From: Ekhidna lutea
GTDB taxonomy: Bacteria; Bacteroidota; Bacteroidia; Cytophagales; Cyclobacteriaceae
Assembly (NCBI RefSeq): GCF_900188325.1
Contig: NZ_FZPD01000006.1
Location: 62,001-126,000, forward strand
Direction: 5' to 3'
Length of the DNA stretch: 64,000 nucleotides
The notes under the pieces were generated by a model that saw only the letters and a list, made by a program, of their open reading frames with translations, was not told where the DNA came from and did no database searches. Position 1 is the stretch's first letter, and the number at the start of each line of letters is the position of its first letter. Made by a program: the position numbers and the translations under genes. Of the stretch, positions 39,028-47,923 are shown one piece after another.

Positions 39028-39330
39028 ATGAATCAATTAGAAGATCTTGTTTTCGAATTGCAAACGAGATGTAAAACAATTAAAATTTCACACACAAGTC
39101 ACAAGAAGACAAACGATCCTTCTGTGTCAGTAGATAAGCTAAAAGATCATTTGGAAGACATTGGAAATGAGCTTCCGGATTTAGGTGAAAAGATCACCGA
39201 GGTTCTTTATGAAATACTTGATGAGCGAGGAATCAAGTTTGCTGATGAAGAGGAGAAAAAGGTCTTCATCACTAAAGTCCGACCAACGGTCAAAGAGATT
39301 GCTGCCGGTATCATCCGGGAATCCATTTAA
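39028..39330 (+). CDS. 100-aa soluble helical protein, function unknown
   Basis: I do not recognise this family. The product is almost all helix (QLEDLVFELQTRCKTIK, VDKLKDHLEDIGNELPD, ITEVLYEILDERG, KVRPTVKEIAAGIIRES), rich in Glu, Asp and Lys, without cysteine pairs, membrane segments or signal. The clean start 6 bp after a TATCTTTA element and good coding pattern support a real gene. Next gene starts 117 bp downstream. Confidence 0.75.
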   Translation: MNQLEDLVFELQTRCKTIKISHTSHKKTNDPSVSVDKLKDHLEDIGNELPDLGEKITEVLYEILDERGIKFADEEEKKVFITKVRPTVKEIAAGIIRESI

Positions 39331-39447
39331 GTTCCGTTCAGACAAATTAAAAGTCTGTCTTTTGCATCGGTTCCTTCCAATCAGCTTTAAACCGATCATC
39401 CCATTCTTGTTTTAGCTAGCTAACAATGGTTATTACTTTTGGTAACC

Positions 39448-40881
39448 ATGATGAACAGAATTGAGACCCTTGAGCAAGTCGCACGTCAGCTGGAACCCGA
39501 TGAGCAAATCCAAAAATCGTTGGCTGAAAAAGTACTCTCCCATGCAAATGACTTTCTTACTCATTTGGATGATGAAAAGGCTTTTTTTCAAAATCCTGAG
39601 CCCTCTTCGATTGATCAGCTATCAGATGGTCCTGAAGGGATAGATGATATCCTCCAGTTTCTTCGATCCAACGTTGAGCTGGATGGCATCAATGCTGCAT
39701 CAGGCGGACACATGGGTTATGTGCCCGGCGGTGGGCTCTATCCCTCGGCACTAGGTGACTTCTTGGCGGCTGTAAGTAACAAGTATGCAGGAATTTATTT
39801 CCCGGCACCAGGAGCTGCACGCATGGAAAACATGCTCATTCGGTGGATGAACGAACTGATGGGCTTCCCCTCGGATGCGGCTGGAAATCTTACTTCCGGG
39901 GGTTCTATTTCTAACCTTATCGCAGTGGTGACAGCCAGGGAAGCAATGGATGTGAAAGCCAAAGACTTTCACCGGCTTGTGGTTTACCTCTCTGATCAAA
40001 CCCACCACTCACTCCAAAAGGCATTGCGAATTGCCGGTTTGGGTGAAGCCCAGCTACGATACCTGCCAGTAGATAATCATTTTCGACTGGACATTTCTAG
40101 TCTCGATGAGCTAATTGAAAACGATCGGAAGAAAGGCTTGCTTCCATTCTTTATCAATGCCTCCCTCGGCACAACTAACACGGGCACAATAGACCCAATC
40201 AAAGAAATGGCTACCATAGCGCAACATCAAAAGGTTTGGTTTCATGTAGATGCTGCATATGGAGGGTTTTTCCGTCTGCTTCCGGAGGTTCAAAAAAAGA
40301 CGAGTGGAATTGAGCTTGCAGATTCCATTACGCTGGACCCACACAAAAGCTTGTTTCTTCCTTTTGGTACAGGCGCGGTTCTTATCAAAAATCTAACCGC
40401 CCTTTACAAGGCGCACCGGTATACAGCAGATTACCTGCAGGATTTGGTTGATTCTGATAGTGAAATAAATGCAGCAGATGTCTCCCCGGAGCTTACCAAG
40501 CATTTCAGAGCTTTGCGCATGTGGTTACCATTAAAGCTATTCGGAATCAAACCCTTTCGAGCTGCTGTGGAAGAGAAAATGCTTCTAGCACAATATTGCC
40601 GTCAGCAGTTAATGCAGATTGATGGATTTGAGGTAGGACCTGAGCCTGATCTGTCGATTACGGTCTTCCGATATGTACCGCCAGCAGGTGATGCTAATGC
40701 CTATAATGAAAAGCTTATTAAAGCGATTCAGGATGATGGACGAATCTTTCTTTCATCTACAACCATCCATGAAAAATTTTGGATTCGGGTAGCAATAGTG
40801 GTTTTTCGTACCCACAAATCAAAAGTTGATTTGTTGCTGGAGATTGTTCAGGAAAAAGTGAAAGAATTAAATAAGGGCTAA
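39448..40881 (+). CDS. group II PLP-dependent amino acid decarboxylase
   Basis: 477-aa cytoplasmic pyridoxal-phosphate enzyme. The start is taken at ATG 39448 (MMNRIETLEQVAR); the open frame begins with TTG at 39439. Features of the aromatic-amino-acid/glutamate decarboxylase family: GHMGYVPGGG, GNLTSGGSISNLIAV, DQTHHSLQKALRIAG, NASLGTTNTGTIDPI, HVDAAYGGF (PLP-binding Asp) and the Schiff-base lysine in TLDPHKSLFLPFGTG (about residue 303). The substrate amino acid is not evident. It sits 32 bp upstream of a B12-binding radical SAM gene on the same strand, an unexpected and possibly functional pairing. Confidence 0.9.
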   Translation: MMNRIETLEQVARQLEPDEQIQKSLAEKVLSHANDFLTHLDDEKAFFQNPEPSSIDQLSDGPEGIDDILQFLRSNVELDGINAASGGHMGYVPGGGLYPSALGDFLAAVSNKYAGIYFPAPGAARMENMLIRWMNELMGFPSDAAGNLTSGGSISNLIAVVTAREAMDVKAKDFHRLVVYLSDQTHHSLQKALRIAGLGEAQLRYLPVDNHFRLDISSLDELIENDRKKGLLPFFINASLGTTNTGTIDPIKEMATIAQHQKVWFHVDAAYGGFFRLLPEVQKKTSGIELADSITLDPHKSLFLPFGTGAVLIKNLTALYKAHRYTADYLQDLVDSDSEINAADVSPELTKHFRALRMWLPLKLFGIKPFRAAVEEKMLLAQYCRQQLMQIDGFEVGPEPDLSITVFRYVPPAGDANAYNEKLIKAIQDDGRIFLSSTTIHEKFWIRVAIVVFRTHKSKVDLLLEIVQEKVKELNKG

Positions 40882-40892
40882 CATCTGGCCTC

Positions 40893-40900
40893 TATCTTTG
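40893..40900 (+). promoter_or_regulatory. TATCTTTG -7 element before the radical SAM gene
   Basis: Exact match to the Bacteroidota -7 consensus TAnnTTTG, 13 bp before the TTG start at 40914. It supports both that start and transcription independent of the decarboxylase gene. No TTTG at -33 was found at the usual spacing. Confidence 0.5.
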
Positions 40901-40913
40901 CTAAAAAATTGTT

Positions 40914-43076
40914 TTGGCAGAACTGCTTCTCATCACACCACCGTTTACCCAGCTAAACACACCCTACCCTGCCACAGCGTATCTGAAAGGTTTTTTCATT
41001 ACCCAAAATATACCAGTACATCAGCAGGATTTGGGGATTGAGGTGATCCTGGAATTGTTCTCGAAAGATGGATTAAATGCTCTTTTCACAAAAGCTAAAG
41101 CTTTCGACACTCCTTCTGAAAATACAGAAAGAATTCTCGCACTGAAAGAGCGTTACCTCACAACAATCGATTCGGTCATTTCATTTTTGCAGGGCAGAAA
41201 TCCAGCACTGGCGCGACAGATTTGTGCGGATCCCTACCTACCACAAGCCTCACGCTTTGAACAACTGGAAGAAATGGACTGGGCATTCGGAAGTATGGGC
41301 ATGCAGGATAAAGCGAAGCACCTAGCTACCCTGTACCTGGAAGACCTTTCCGATTTTATCGTGGAATGTGTCGATCCACATTTTGGGTTTAGCCGGTATG
41401 CTGAAAGACTAGGTCGAAGTGCTAATTCGTTTGATGAATTGGCAGCTGAATTACAGTCCCCATCAACCTTTATTGATGAAATAACACTAAAGCTCCTTGA
41501 AAAGAAAATTCAAGAATCCCAGCCGAAAGTTGTTGGGTTTTCTGTTCCGTTTCCCGGTAACCTGTACAGTGCATTCAGGTGTGCACAGTATCTAAAAACA
41601 AATCATCCGAGCATTAAAGTCACCATGGGTGGTGGCTTCCCGAATACCGAGTTGCGGGATCTGAAAGACCCTCGTGTCTTTGACTATTTCGATTTCATCA
41701 CTTTGGATGACGGGGAACGACCAATGCAGCTTTTGCTTGATCATATTCGAAGACCGCAAGAACCAACTTACCTGAAGCGTACCTTCTGTCGGATCGAAGG
41801 AGAAGTGAGATATGTTAACAATGCTTCTGAATCGGATATCAAACAAAGCGAAGTGGGGACGCCTGATTACTCCGGGCTTCCGTTGGAAGATTACATCTCC
41901 GTAATTGAAGTAGCCAACCCCATGCACAGTTTGTGGAGCGATGGCCGCTGGAACAAACTGACCATGGCGCATGGATGCTACTGGGGCAAGTGTACGTTTT
42001 GTGATATCTCGTTGGATTACATCAAAATCTATGAGCCGATTGCCGCAAAAACATTGGTGGATCGCATGGAAGAACTCATCATGAAGACTGAATTTTCAGG
42101 CTTTCATTTTGTAGACGAAGCAGCACCGCCAGCGTTGATGAAGGAGTTGGCATTAGAGATATTAAGACGGAAACTCTCCGTGACGTGGTGGACAAACATC
42201 CGGTTTGAAAAGAGTTTTACCCGAGACCTTTGCTTACTACTAAAAGCAAGCGGGTGCATTGCTGTGTCAGGTGGGTTGGAGGTGGCATCTGATCGCCTCC
42301 TCAAACTCATTGACAAAGGGGTGACGGTGGAACAAGTAGCGCGAGTAACCGATCATTTTACGCAGGCCGGCATCATGGTTCATTCGTACCTGATGTATGG
42401 CTATCCAACCCAGACCATTCAGGAAACCATTGATAGCTTGGAGATGGTGAAACAGATGTTCGAACTGGGAATCATTCAATCCGGATTCTGGCATCAGTTT
42501 GCCATGACTGCCCATAGTCCGGTGGGATTGAATCCCGAAGCTTTTGGTGTGATTCCGAAGCAAAATGACATCCAGTTTGCCAATAATGATATTGCCTTTG
42601 AAGACAAAACAGGGATCGATCATAGCATCTTTAGTTTTGGATTGAAAAAGTCGCTATACAACTACATGTATGGCGTAGGTTTTGACTGGCCTGTTCATGA
42701 ATGGTTTGAGGAGAAAATGCCTGAAACCTCCATTTCTCCAACGTTTATTGAAGATGCTTTAAGCCAGCCTGAAGGATACCAAAACAAAACAAATGCCCGG
42801 GTTATTTGGCTTGGGAGTAAGCCGGTGGTTCAATCAACTAAGAAAGGTAAAATGAAAGTTGAGTTGCATTCAAACACAGACATCATTCAACTGTCCCTGC
42901 CAAAAGAAGAAGGCCAATGGTTGCTCAATAAACTTGAGGTACTTGGCCTAAATCATCCCGCTACTTCCTTTAAGTCGTTAAAAGAATCCTTCGAAAAACA
43001 ATTTGGTGATTTTGAACCATTTTGGTTTAGTAAGCCGGTCAATGTGCTGAGAGCAAATGGACTGATTGCTGTTTAA
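40914..43076 (+). CDS. B12-binding domain radical SAM protein
   Basis: 720-aa radical SAM enzyme. The N-terminal 30 aa LLLITPPFTQLNTPYPATAY and a cobalamin-binding-like region (about 170-310, with VVGFSVPFPGNLYSAFRCA and VTMGGGFPNTELRD) precede a radical SAM barrel starting at residue 350. The cluster motif reads HGCYWGKCTFCD (Cys about 354, 359, 362): spacing CX4CX2C instead of the common CX3CX2C. The barrel continues with SGGLEVASDRLLKLIDKG and YLMYGYPTQTIQET. C-terminal 150 aa are a separate domain. Start is TTG, supported by a -7 element just upstream. Substrate unknown; the decarboxylase upstream may act on the same compound. Confidence 0.88.
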   Translation: MAELLLITPPFTQLNTPYPATAYLKGFFITQNIPVHQQDLGIEVILELFSKDGLNALFTKAKAFDTPSENTERILALKERYLTTIDSVISFLQGRNPALARQICADPYLPQASRFEQLEEMDWAFGSMGMQDKAKHLATLYLEDLSDFIVECVDPHFGFSRYAERLGRSANSFDELAAELQSPSTFIDEITLKLLEKKIQESQPKVVGFSVPFPGNLYSAFRCAQYLKTNHPSIKVTMGGGFPNTELRDLKDPRVFDYFDFITLDDGERPMQLLLDHIRRPQEPTYLKRTFCRIEGEVRYVNNASESDIKQSEVGTPDYSGLPLEDYISVIEVANPMHSLWSDGRWNKLTMAHGCYWGKCTFCDISLDYIKIYEPIAAKTLVDRMEELIMKTEFSGFHFVDEAAPPALMKELALEILRRKLSVTWWTNIRFEKSFTRDLCLLLKASGCIAVSGGLEVASDRLLKLIDKGVTVEQVARVTDHFTQAGIMVHSYLMYGYPTQTIQETIDSLEMVKQMFELGIIQSGFWHQFAMTAHSPVGLNPEAFGVIPKQNDIQFANNDIAFEDKTGIDHSIFSFGLKKSLYNYMYGVGFDWPVHEWFEEKMPETSISPTFIEDALSQPEGYQNKTNARVIWLGSKPVVQSTKKGKMKVELHSNTDIIQLSLPKEEGQWLLNKLEVLGLNHPATSFKSLKESFEKQFGDFEPFWFSKPVNVLRANGLIAV

Positions 43077-44152
43077 AAAGCCTCGCTTACTCCGATATAA
43101 ATACCGGTTTGTCCACCTTTGGCTACACCGATATCCAATCGTGCATTCAGCTGCTTTTTTGGGATAAGGGCAAGTCTTCCCCCCACTCCTGCTACATACT
43201 TCAGGGCGGAGAAGCTGAAATCATTCAATTGATTACTCACGTCACCAACCCCGGCAAAAACGGTCATTCCAAACCGCCAGAAAAGCGGTCTCCGATATTC
43301 TACCTGCGTGTACATCATCTGTCGGTCACGGTATAGACTCGCATTGGCAATGCCTCGCAAGCGTTCGTCTCCTCCCAGCTGGGGTAGTTTGTAGAATGGC
43401 GCATTAGATCCAATAGTAAATTGGGATCTGAATTGAAATGCAAGGATATGTTTCTTGTCCTTCAGGTCAATGAATTTACGAGCATCTGCAATGTATGTGG
43501 TGTATTGAAAATCCCCTATTGCGTTAAAAAGGATACGACTGGAAATGAAATTTCCACTTGAGGGATAAACGGTGTAATCCCTGGTATCATACCGAAAAAC
43601 AGGTCCTGCTCCAATTAGATTACCACCATTGGAACCTTTTGGATTCTGTGTTTCGAGCAATCCTCCAGATACTACTTTTCTGATACTTGTAAAGTGAATA
43701 TCATAGGCACCACCCAGAAACACCTTGTCACTTATGGGGATAAGGTACTGTCCATCCACTTGAAAAAAACGATTGGTATATTGCTCTGAAACATCCGGGT
43801 CATTATCATTTCCAACCCCGAAATAGGAATCAGGGAAGTTGTAATAGCGCATTGAAGTATTCAGATTCTGACCGTCAGGGAAGTAGTAATCCAGATTCAC
43901 CACCGCAATGGTTTGGTTCTTTAGCGTGTACACAAAGTAGGGAGTCATTGTAGACTGCCTCCTAAAATCAGACTGAGAGTTGTCTGAATTCTTTAGTGCC
44001 CAAATACCCACAACACCAAGCTGCAAATCTGTTTCCGGAGCATAGCTGATAGCCGGAAATATTACGAATGAGCTTTTGTTTATTGTTGTATCCTGATCTT
44101 GTCCAAATCCCATCAGTGGCAAGAGTGCCACAATCACAATTATTTTCCGCAC
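43073..44152 (-). CDS. BamA/TamA-like outer-membrane beta-barrel protein
   Basis: 359-aa protein starting with GTG and a signal peptide (VRKIIVIVALLPLMGFGQ). No POTRA repeats are present; nearly all the chain is amphipathic beta strands of the Omp85 C-terminal barrel (FVIFPAISYAPETDLQLGVVG, RYNFP-type strands, GAGPVFRYDTRDYTVYPSSGN, QLGGDERLRGIANASLYRD). The GGDERLRG motif resembles the L6 loop (V/I)RG(Y/F) of BamA-like barrels. Ends with a terminal aromatic (SEAF). Likely a patatin-less, POTRA-less surface antigen. Its 3' end overlaps the radical SAM gene by 4 bp; 14 bp after the FISUMP gene, so co-transcribed. Confidence 0.85.
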   Translation of the reverse strand: MRKIIVIVALLPLMGFGQDQDTTINKSSFVIFPAISYAPETDLQLGVVGIWALKNSDNSQSDFRRQSTMTPYFVYTLKNQTIAVVNLDYYFPDGQNLNTSMRYYNFPDSYFGVGNDNDPDVSEQYTNRFFQVDGQYLIPISDKVFLGGAYDIHFTSIRKVVSGGLLETQNPKGSNGGNLIGAGPVFRYDTRDYTVYPSSGNFISSRILFNAIGDFQYTTYIADARKFIDLKDKKHILAFQFRSQFTIGSNAPFYKLPQLGGDERLRGIANASLYRDRQMMYTQVEYRRPLFWRFGMTVFAGVGDVSNQLNDFSFSALKYVAGVGGRLALIPKKQLNARLDIGVAKGGQTGIYIGVSEAF

Positions 44153-44166
44153 TAAGCTGATCTCTT

Positions 44167-44787
44167 TTAATTATGAAACTTCACACATCTACAGCTGAGG
44201 TAGTGGCTGTCTCCTACTTTGGAGTGATAGATATTTTCGTCTCCTTTTTTTAACGTGATAATACCAGCAGAATTGCTGTCTTTCATCTCATTATCCCACC
44301 AGTTGCCATGCACACCTATACCCTGAAAAGAGCCATCGGGTTGACCAAATCCTCCGAAAAGCATATCCATATCACTCGATTTCCCCTCGATTAGGTACTG
44401 ACCGGAATGATGCCAACCCCCAAAGAAATGAAAGAGGTGCTTCCACTCATGAATGGTTGGTACATGCCAGCCTTCAGGACAGGCCAAATTTGCCTGCTCA
44501 TAGTTGTACAACCTTCCATAGGTCTTTCCATACTCAGGTGTATTTTTATATGCCTTTGATCCTGGAACGTCAAATTGGTTATTTTCAGCAAACCACGTAC
44601 GCGTTATTTCATCTCCATGATGCTCCCTAATGAAGGTGATTGTTTTATAGGTCTTACCATCGCGTGTATCAGTATATGTACCCATCTTGTGAGAGAAGTG
44701 CTTATTCTTTTCCTCGCGGCTTTGAGCTGAAATAAGGGTGGCACTAACAAGGAATAAACAAATAGAAAACAAGTATTTGAATTTCAT
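44167..44787 (-). CDS. FISUMP-domain exported protein
   Basis: 206-aa protein with signal peptide (ISAQ). The mature part fits the Fibrobacter succinogenes major paralogous (FISUMP) domain: TRDGKTYKTITF, TRTWFAENNQFDV, YGRLYNYEQANLACPEGWHVPTIHEW and HYLSCRCVKFHN at the end. The family is surface or secreted with unknown binding role. First gene of a two-gene unit with the barrel protein, which suggests both act at the outer membrane. Confidence 0.88.
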   Translation of the reverse strand: MKFKYLFSICLFLVSATLISAQSREEKNKHFSHKMGTYTDTRDGKTYKTITFIREHHGDEITRTWFAENNQFDVPGSKAYKNTPEYGKTYGRLYNYEQANLACPEGWHVPTIHEWKHLFHFFGGWHHSGQYLIEGKSSDMDMLFGGFGQPDGSFQGIGVHGNWWDNEMKDSNSAGIITLKKGDENIYHSKVGDSHYLSCRCVKFHN

Positions 44788-44936
44788 GGCTTATGGTGAT
44801 TAAGATTTGAAATTAGTTAATTATTCTGAATCACTTTTCTCCAACTCAGGAACAGTTTCCTAAATTTCCTATAACGCTCATGTATGACCTATGGCATAGT
44901 TGTTGTGAGTATCCTATTACACCAAGCGTAACCATA

Positions 44937-45500
44937 ATGAAAATTCTATCAATCCTTCTCTTTTTAGCTGTGTCAGCATTCGGGCATTCTCAAGAAAAAT
45001 ATTCGATCCCTTCATGGGAGGATTGGACAGATAAAGAAATACTTTCTAAAATTCCACAACCAATTGTTACTGGATATGGAAATTTGAGTGATAGCCTTTT
45101 CACCAAGTACGGAATACCATTTTATGAGTCTAGTGGTGAGTACTTCGCCATAGGAAGTTTGGCAGATTATTATTACTGGTTTATCAAAAGGTATAATAAT
45201 CTATTCATCAAACCGATTGAAGTATATGAGTATTATTACGCCACTTCTGACAGCTTAAATATGGCAATATTCGTTCAAGAAAATTATAAGGGAAAACATT
45301 ATCCAATACCGTTTAAAAGGGTAGCTGAAAAATTGATAGAGAGAGAGAGTGCTAGTTTTGTTCATGAAAAAAGGCAGGATGTCAACAAAGAAATATATAT
45401 TCATAGAGATCATCCAATATACAGTACTGTAGGTAGAAGCACAGGATCAAGCAAACCACCATCTCCAAAAACCTCTACTCCAAAAAAGGTAGGCAACTAA
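44937..45500 (+). CDS. exported protein of unknown function
   Basis: The ATG at 44937 is chosen because it begins a signal peptide (MKILSILLFLAVSAFGHSQ); the frame upstream to 44880 is not signal-like. The 187-aa product is rich in Tyr and Phe in its middle (EYFAIGSLADYYYWFIKRYNN) and ends in a low-complexity Ser/Pro/Lys tail (GSSKPPSPKTSTPKKVGN), probably unstructured. No family recognised. Base use is more A/T rich than the neighbours, which could mean recent gain. Confidence 0.7.
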   Translation: MKILSILLFLAVSAFGHSQEKYSIPSWEDWTDKEILSKIPQPIVTGYGNLSDSLFTKYGIPFYESSGEYFAIGSLADYYYWFIKRYNNLFIKPIEVYEYYYATSDSLNMAIFVQENYKGKHYPIPFKRVAEKLIERESASFVHEKRQDVNKEIYIHRDHPIYSTVGRSTGSSKPPSPKTSTPKKVGN

Positions 45501-45524
45501 CCTGGATTAGGACAATTTCATTGA

Positions 45525-46094
45525 CTATCTAACCTCCACAATCATCTCAATCTCCACGGCGATATTTCTTGGCAGTGAGGCCATGCCTACCGCTGCACGG
45601 GCATGCTTTCCTCGATCCCCAAATACCTCTACCATGGTGTCTGAAAATCCATTGATCACTTCCGGTTGATTGGCAAAATCCGGTGCACAGTTTACCATTC
45701 CTAGAACCTTAACTATTCGCACCACTTTATTCAAATCACCTATCTCTGCTTTCAAGGCTGATAGCTGTGCTTGTGCTACCAGTTTAGCAGCTTCGTATCC
45801 TTCTTCGACAGTCAGGCTCTCTCCTACTTTGCCGGTCACGTATCCGCCTTCAGGAAGATTCGGTCCTTTGCCCGCCATGAAAACGAAATTTCCTGTTCGA
45901 ACAGCATTTACATAGTTGGCTACAGGTGCAGGTGGCTCGGAAAGAGTTATCCCCATCTCGGTAATTTTTGCTTCCACGTCATAATCATAAAACTCTGCTT
46001 TTTCCTTCGGTTGATCGTCATGTATATGTTCATGACTATGCTGACAGCCAAAGACAATAGCTAAGATTGCTAGTGTGAAGATTAGGTTTTTCAT
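45525..46094 (-). CDS. RidA/YjgF-family lipoprotein
   Basis: 189-aa protein starting at ATG 46094; the frame extends four codons upstream only from a TTG. Lipobox AIVFGCQHS followed by a His-rich linker (HSHEHIHDDQ) that could bind metal, then a RidA domain (about 45-189) with RTGNFVFMAGKGP, YVTGKVGESLTVEEGY, GDLNKVVRIVKVLGMVN, RAAVGMASLPRNIAVEIEMI. RidA proteins deaminate reactive enamines in the cytoplasm; a lipid-anchored exported copy is unusual, so the function may differ. Monocistronic between the convergent plus-strand gene and the repeat at 46114. Confidence 0.88.
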   Translation of the reverse strand: MKNLIFTLAILAIVFGCQHSHEHIHDDQPKEKAEFYDYDVEAKITEMGITLSEPPAPVANYVNAVRTGNFVFMAGKGPNLPEGGYVTGKVGESLTVEEGYEAAKLVAQAQLSALKAEIGDLNKVVRIVKVLGMVNCAPDFANQPEVINGFSDTMVEVFGDRGKHARAAVGMASLPRNIAVEIEMIVEVR

Positions 46095-46113
46095 TATGCT
46101 TTTCAATTTTAGG

Positions 46114-46167
46114 TGTCATCTTGAGCCTGTCGAAAGATAAACACACTTCGACAGGCTCAGTGTGACA
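46114..46167. repeat. long palindromic intergenic element (GAGCCTGTCGAA type)
   Basis: Arms TGAGCCTGTCGAA (46122-46134) and TTCGACAGGCTCA (46147-46159) pair perfectly over 13 bp and extend with TGTCA/TGACA at the outer edges. From memory, elements with the core GAGCCTGTCGAAG are a very common intergenic repeat across Bacteroidota. It fills the gap between the M28 and RidA genes and may stop transcription of M28. Confidence 0.85.
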
Positions 46168-46169
46168 GT

Positions 46170-47804
46170 TTACTTCTTACTCTCTTCCCGAATCGCCTTA
46201 AATTCTGACCCTTCCTTCCATGAAGGCCAGTCCTTCGAGTTTGCTACCTTCAATCCGACCTTCATTAACAACTCACCATCCAACGCCATTCCATCAAAGG
46301 TCCATGATGTTGCATCATACTCATCTTGCGGTCGATGATATTTTGAAGAAAGGTAGATTTGATTCAGGCTATCCACATAATCAACTCCTTTGGTCATGTG
46401 CTCATATCCTCCAGAGGCATATAATGCCGGGATACCGACTTTAGCGAATTGGAAATGATCCGACCGGAAGAAATATCCTTTTCCCGGATCAGGGTCAGCA
46501 AGAATATATCGTCCTTGTTTTTTCGCCGCTTCTTCAGCGATATCTTCTAACTCCGATTGGCCATATCCGACAACCGTCAAATCTTTCATTGGCCCCCAGG
46601 CTGTAATACCATCCATATTGATATTTGCTACTGTCTGCGCCGGAGGATAAATTGGATTTTGTGCGTAGTGTTTTGAACCTAACAAACCTTGCTCCTCAGC
46701 AGTTACTGCGAGGAATATCACTGTTCTTTTAGGCTTCTTTTTCATTTTCGACATTGCTTCCGCAATACCCAACATGGTGGCAGTCCCGGAGGCGTTATCA
46801 TGTGCTCCATTGTAGATGCTGTCACCGTCAATTTCCTGGCCAATTCCCAGGTGATCCCAGTGCGCAGAATAAATAATGTATTCATCCGGCCGTTCAGACC
46901 CGGTGATTTTAGCAATCACATTTTGAGATTGATCTCGTTTGATTTTGTTCTGAACACTTACAGAAGCATTTAGCCCAAGACTAAAGGGCTTAAAATCCTG
47001 ACTTCTTGACATCTCCGAATAGTTTTTCATATCCTGCTCAGATGCTTCGAAGATTTTAATTGCGGCATCTCTGGTAATCCATCCCAGTACATCCGGCTGA
47101 TAATTATCACCCGATTGATCCAGATAAAGACTGGCTCCAGACCAGGAATTTCGAACCACCAACCATGGATAGCCCGCAGGCACAGTCTCGTGAATAATCA
47201 AACAACCTGCAGCTCCTTGCCTTGCGGCTTCCTCAAATTTGTAAGTCCATCTGCCGTAATAGGTCATGGTCTCACCCTTGAAGAAGGTGGAATCACCGGA
47301 TGCAAAGCCCGGATCATTTACCAACACCACAACGGTCTTGCCTTTTACATCCAGACCTTCATAATCATTCCAACCATACTCAGGAGCTACTACACCATAA
47401 CCGGCAAAAACCAGCTCTGAAGCGTCAAGCGATGTTTGTTCAACAACTTGTTCCGTGTAAGCAACAAAATCATCCAGAACATTCAATACCACATCTTCAC
47501 CTCCACCTGTAATGGTCATGGTCTCTGATGGAACAGCGGTAAGTTCCACCAATGGCACTTCCTGAATGTAAGAGTCTCCATTTCCAGGTTCCAGTCCGTA
47601 TTCTTTAAACTGATCGGTCAGATAGTTTACGGTTTTGATTTCTCCCTGAGTGAAAGGTTTCCTGCCCTGAAAATCATCAGATGATAGAACCTCAATATGA
47701 GTCCTTAATGATTCCTCCGAAATATTGGATGATGAACTTTCTCCGGTATCGGAACAGGAAAAAACGGTGGCGCTAACGGCCAGTAATACTAATATTTTCT
47801 TCAT
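46170..47804 (-). CDS. M28-family metallopeptidase, lipoprotein
   Basis: 544-aa exported aminopeptidase-like enzyme with lipobox ATVFSCSD (Cys 17). A PA insert domain (about 140-230, VVVLVNDPGF, GAAGCLIIHETVPAGYPW) sits in the catalytic domain with co-catalytic zinc ligands in YSAHWDHLG, NGAHDNASGTATML (bridging Asp), VTAEEQGLLGS (general base Glu), AWGPMKDL and the final His region (KYHRPQDEYD). The layout matches exported M28 peptidases with the PA domain. Monocistronic. Confidence 0.93.
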   Translation of the reverse strand: MKKILVLLAVSATVFSCSDTGESSSSNISEESLRTHIEVLSSDDFQGRKPFTQGEIKTVNYLTDQFKEYGLEPGNGDSYIQEVPLVELTAVPSETMTITGGGEDVVLNVLDDFVAYTEQVVEQTSLDASELVFAGYGVVAPEYGWNDYEGLDVKGKTVVVLVNDPGFASGDSTFFKGETMTYYGRWTYKFEEAARQGAAGCLIIHETVPAGYPWLVVRNSWSGASLYLDQSGDNYQPDVLGWITRDAAIKIFEASEQDMKNYSEMSRSQDFKPFSLGLNASVSVQNKIKRDQSQNVIAKITGSERPDEYIIYSAHWDHLGIGQEIDGDSIYNGAHDNASGTATMLGIAEAMSKMKKKPKRTVIFLAVTAEEQGLLGSKHYAQNPIYPPAQTVANINMDGITAWGPMKDLTVVGYGQSELEDIAEEAAKKQGRYILADPDPGKGYFFRSDHFQFAKVGIPALYASGGYEHMTKGVDYVDSLNQIYLSSKYHRPQDEYDATSWTFDGMALDGELLMKVGLKVANSKDWPSWKEGSEFKAIREESKK

Positions 47805-47923
47805 TGTTAGATTGATTTCTTGTCCGCCAATTTAAATGAAAATAAAGAAGTGTTCACACAATCAATACTCGCATCCAAGATTCTTCTTAACTTCGATAGT
47901 TCCTAACTTGAAATAACATAAAA

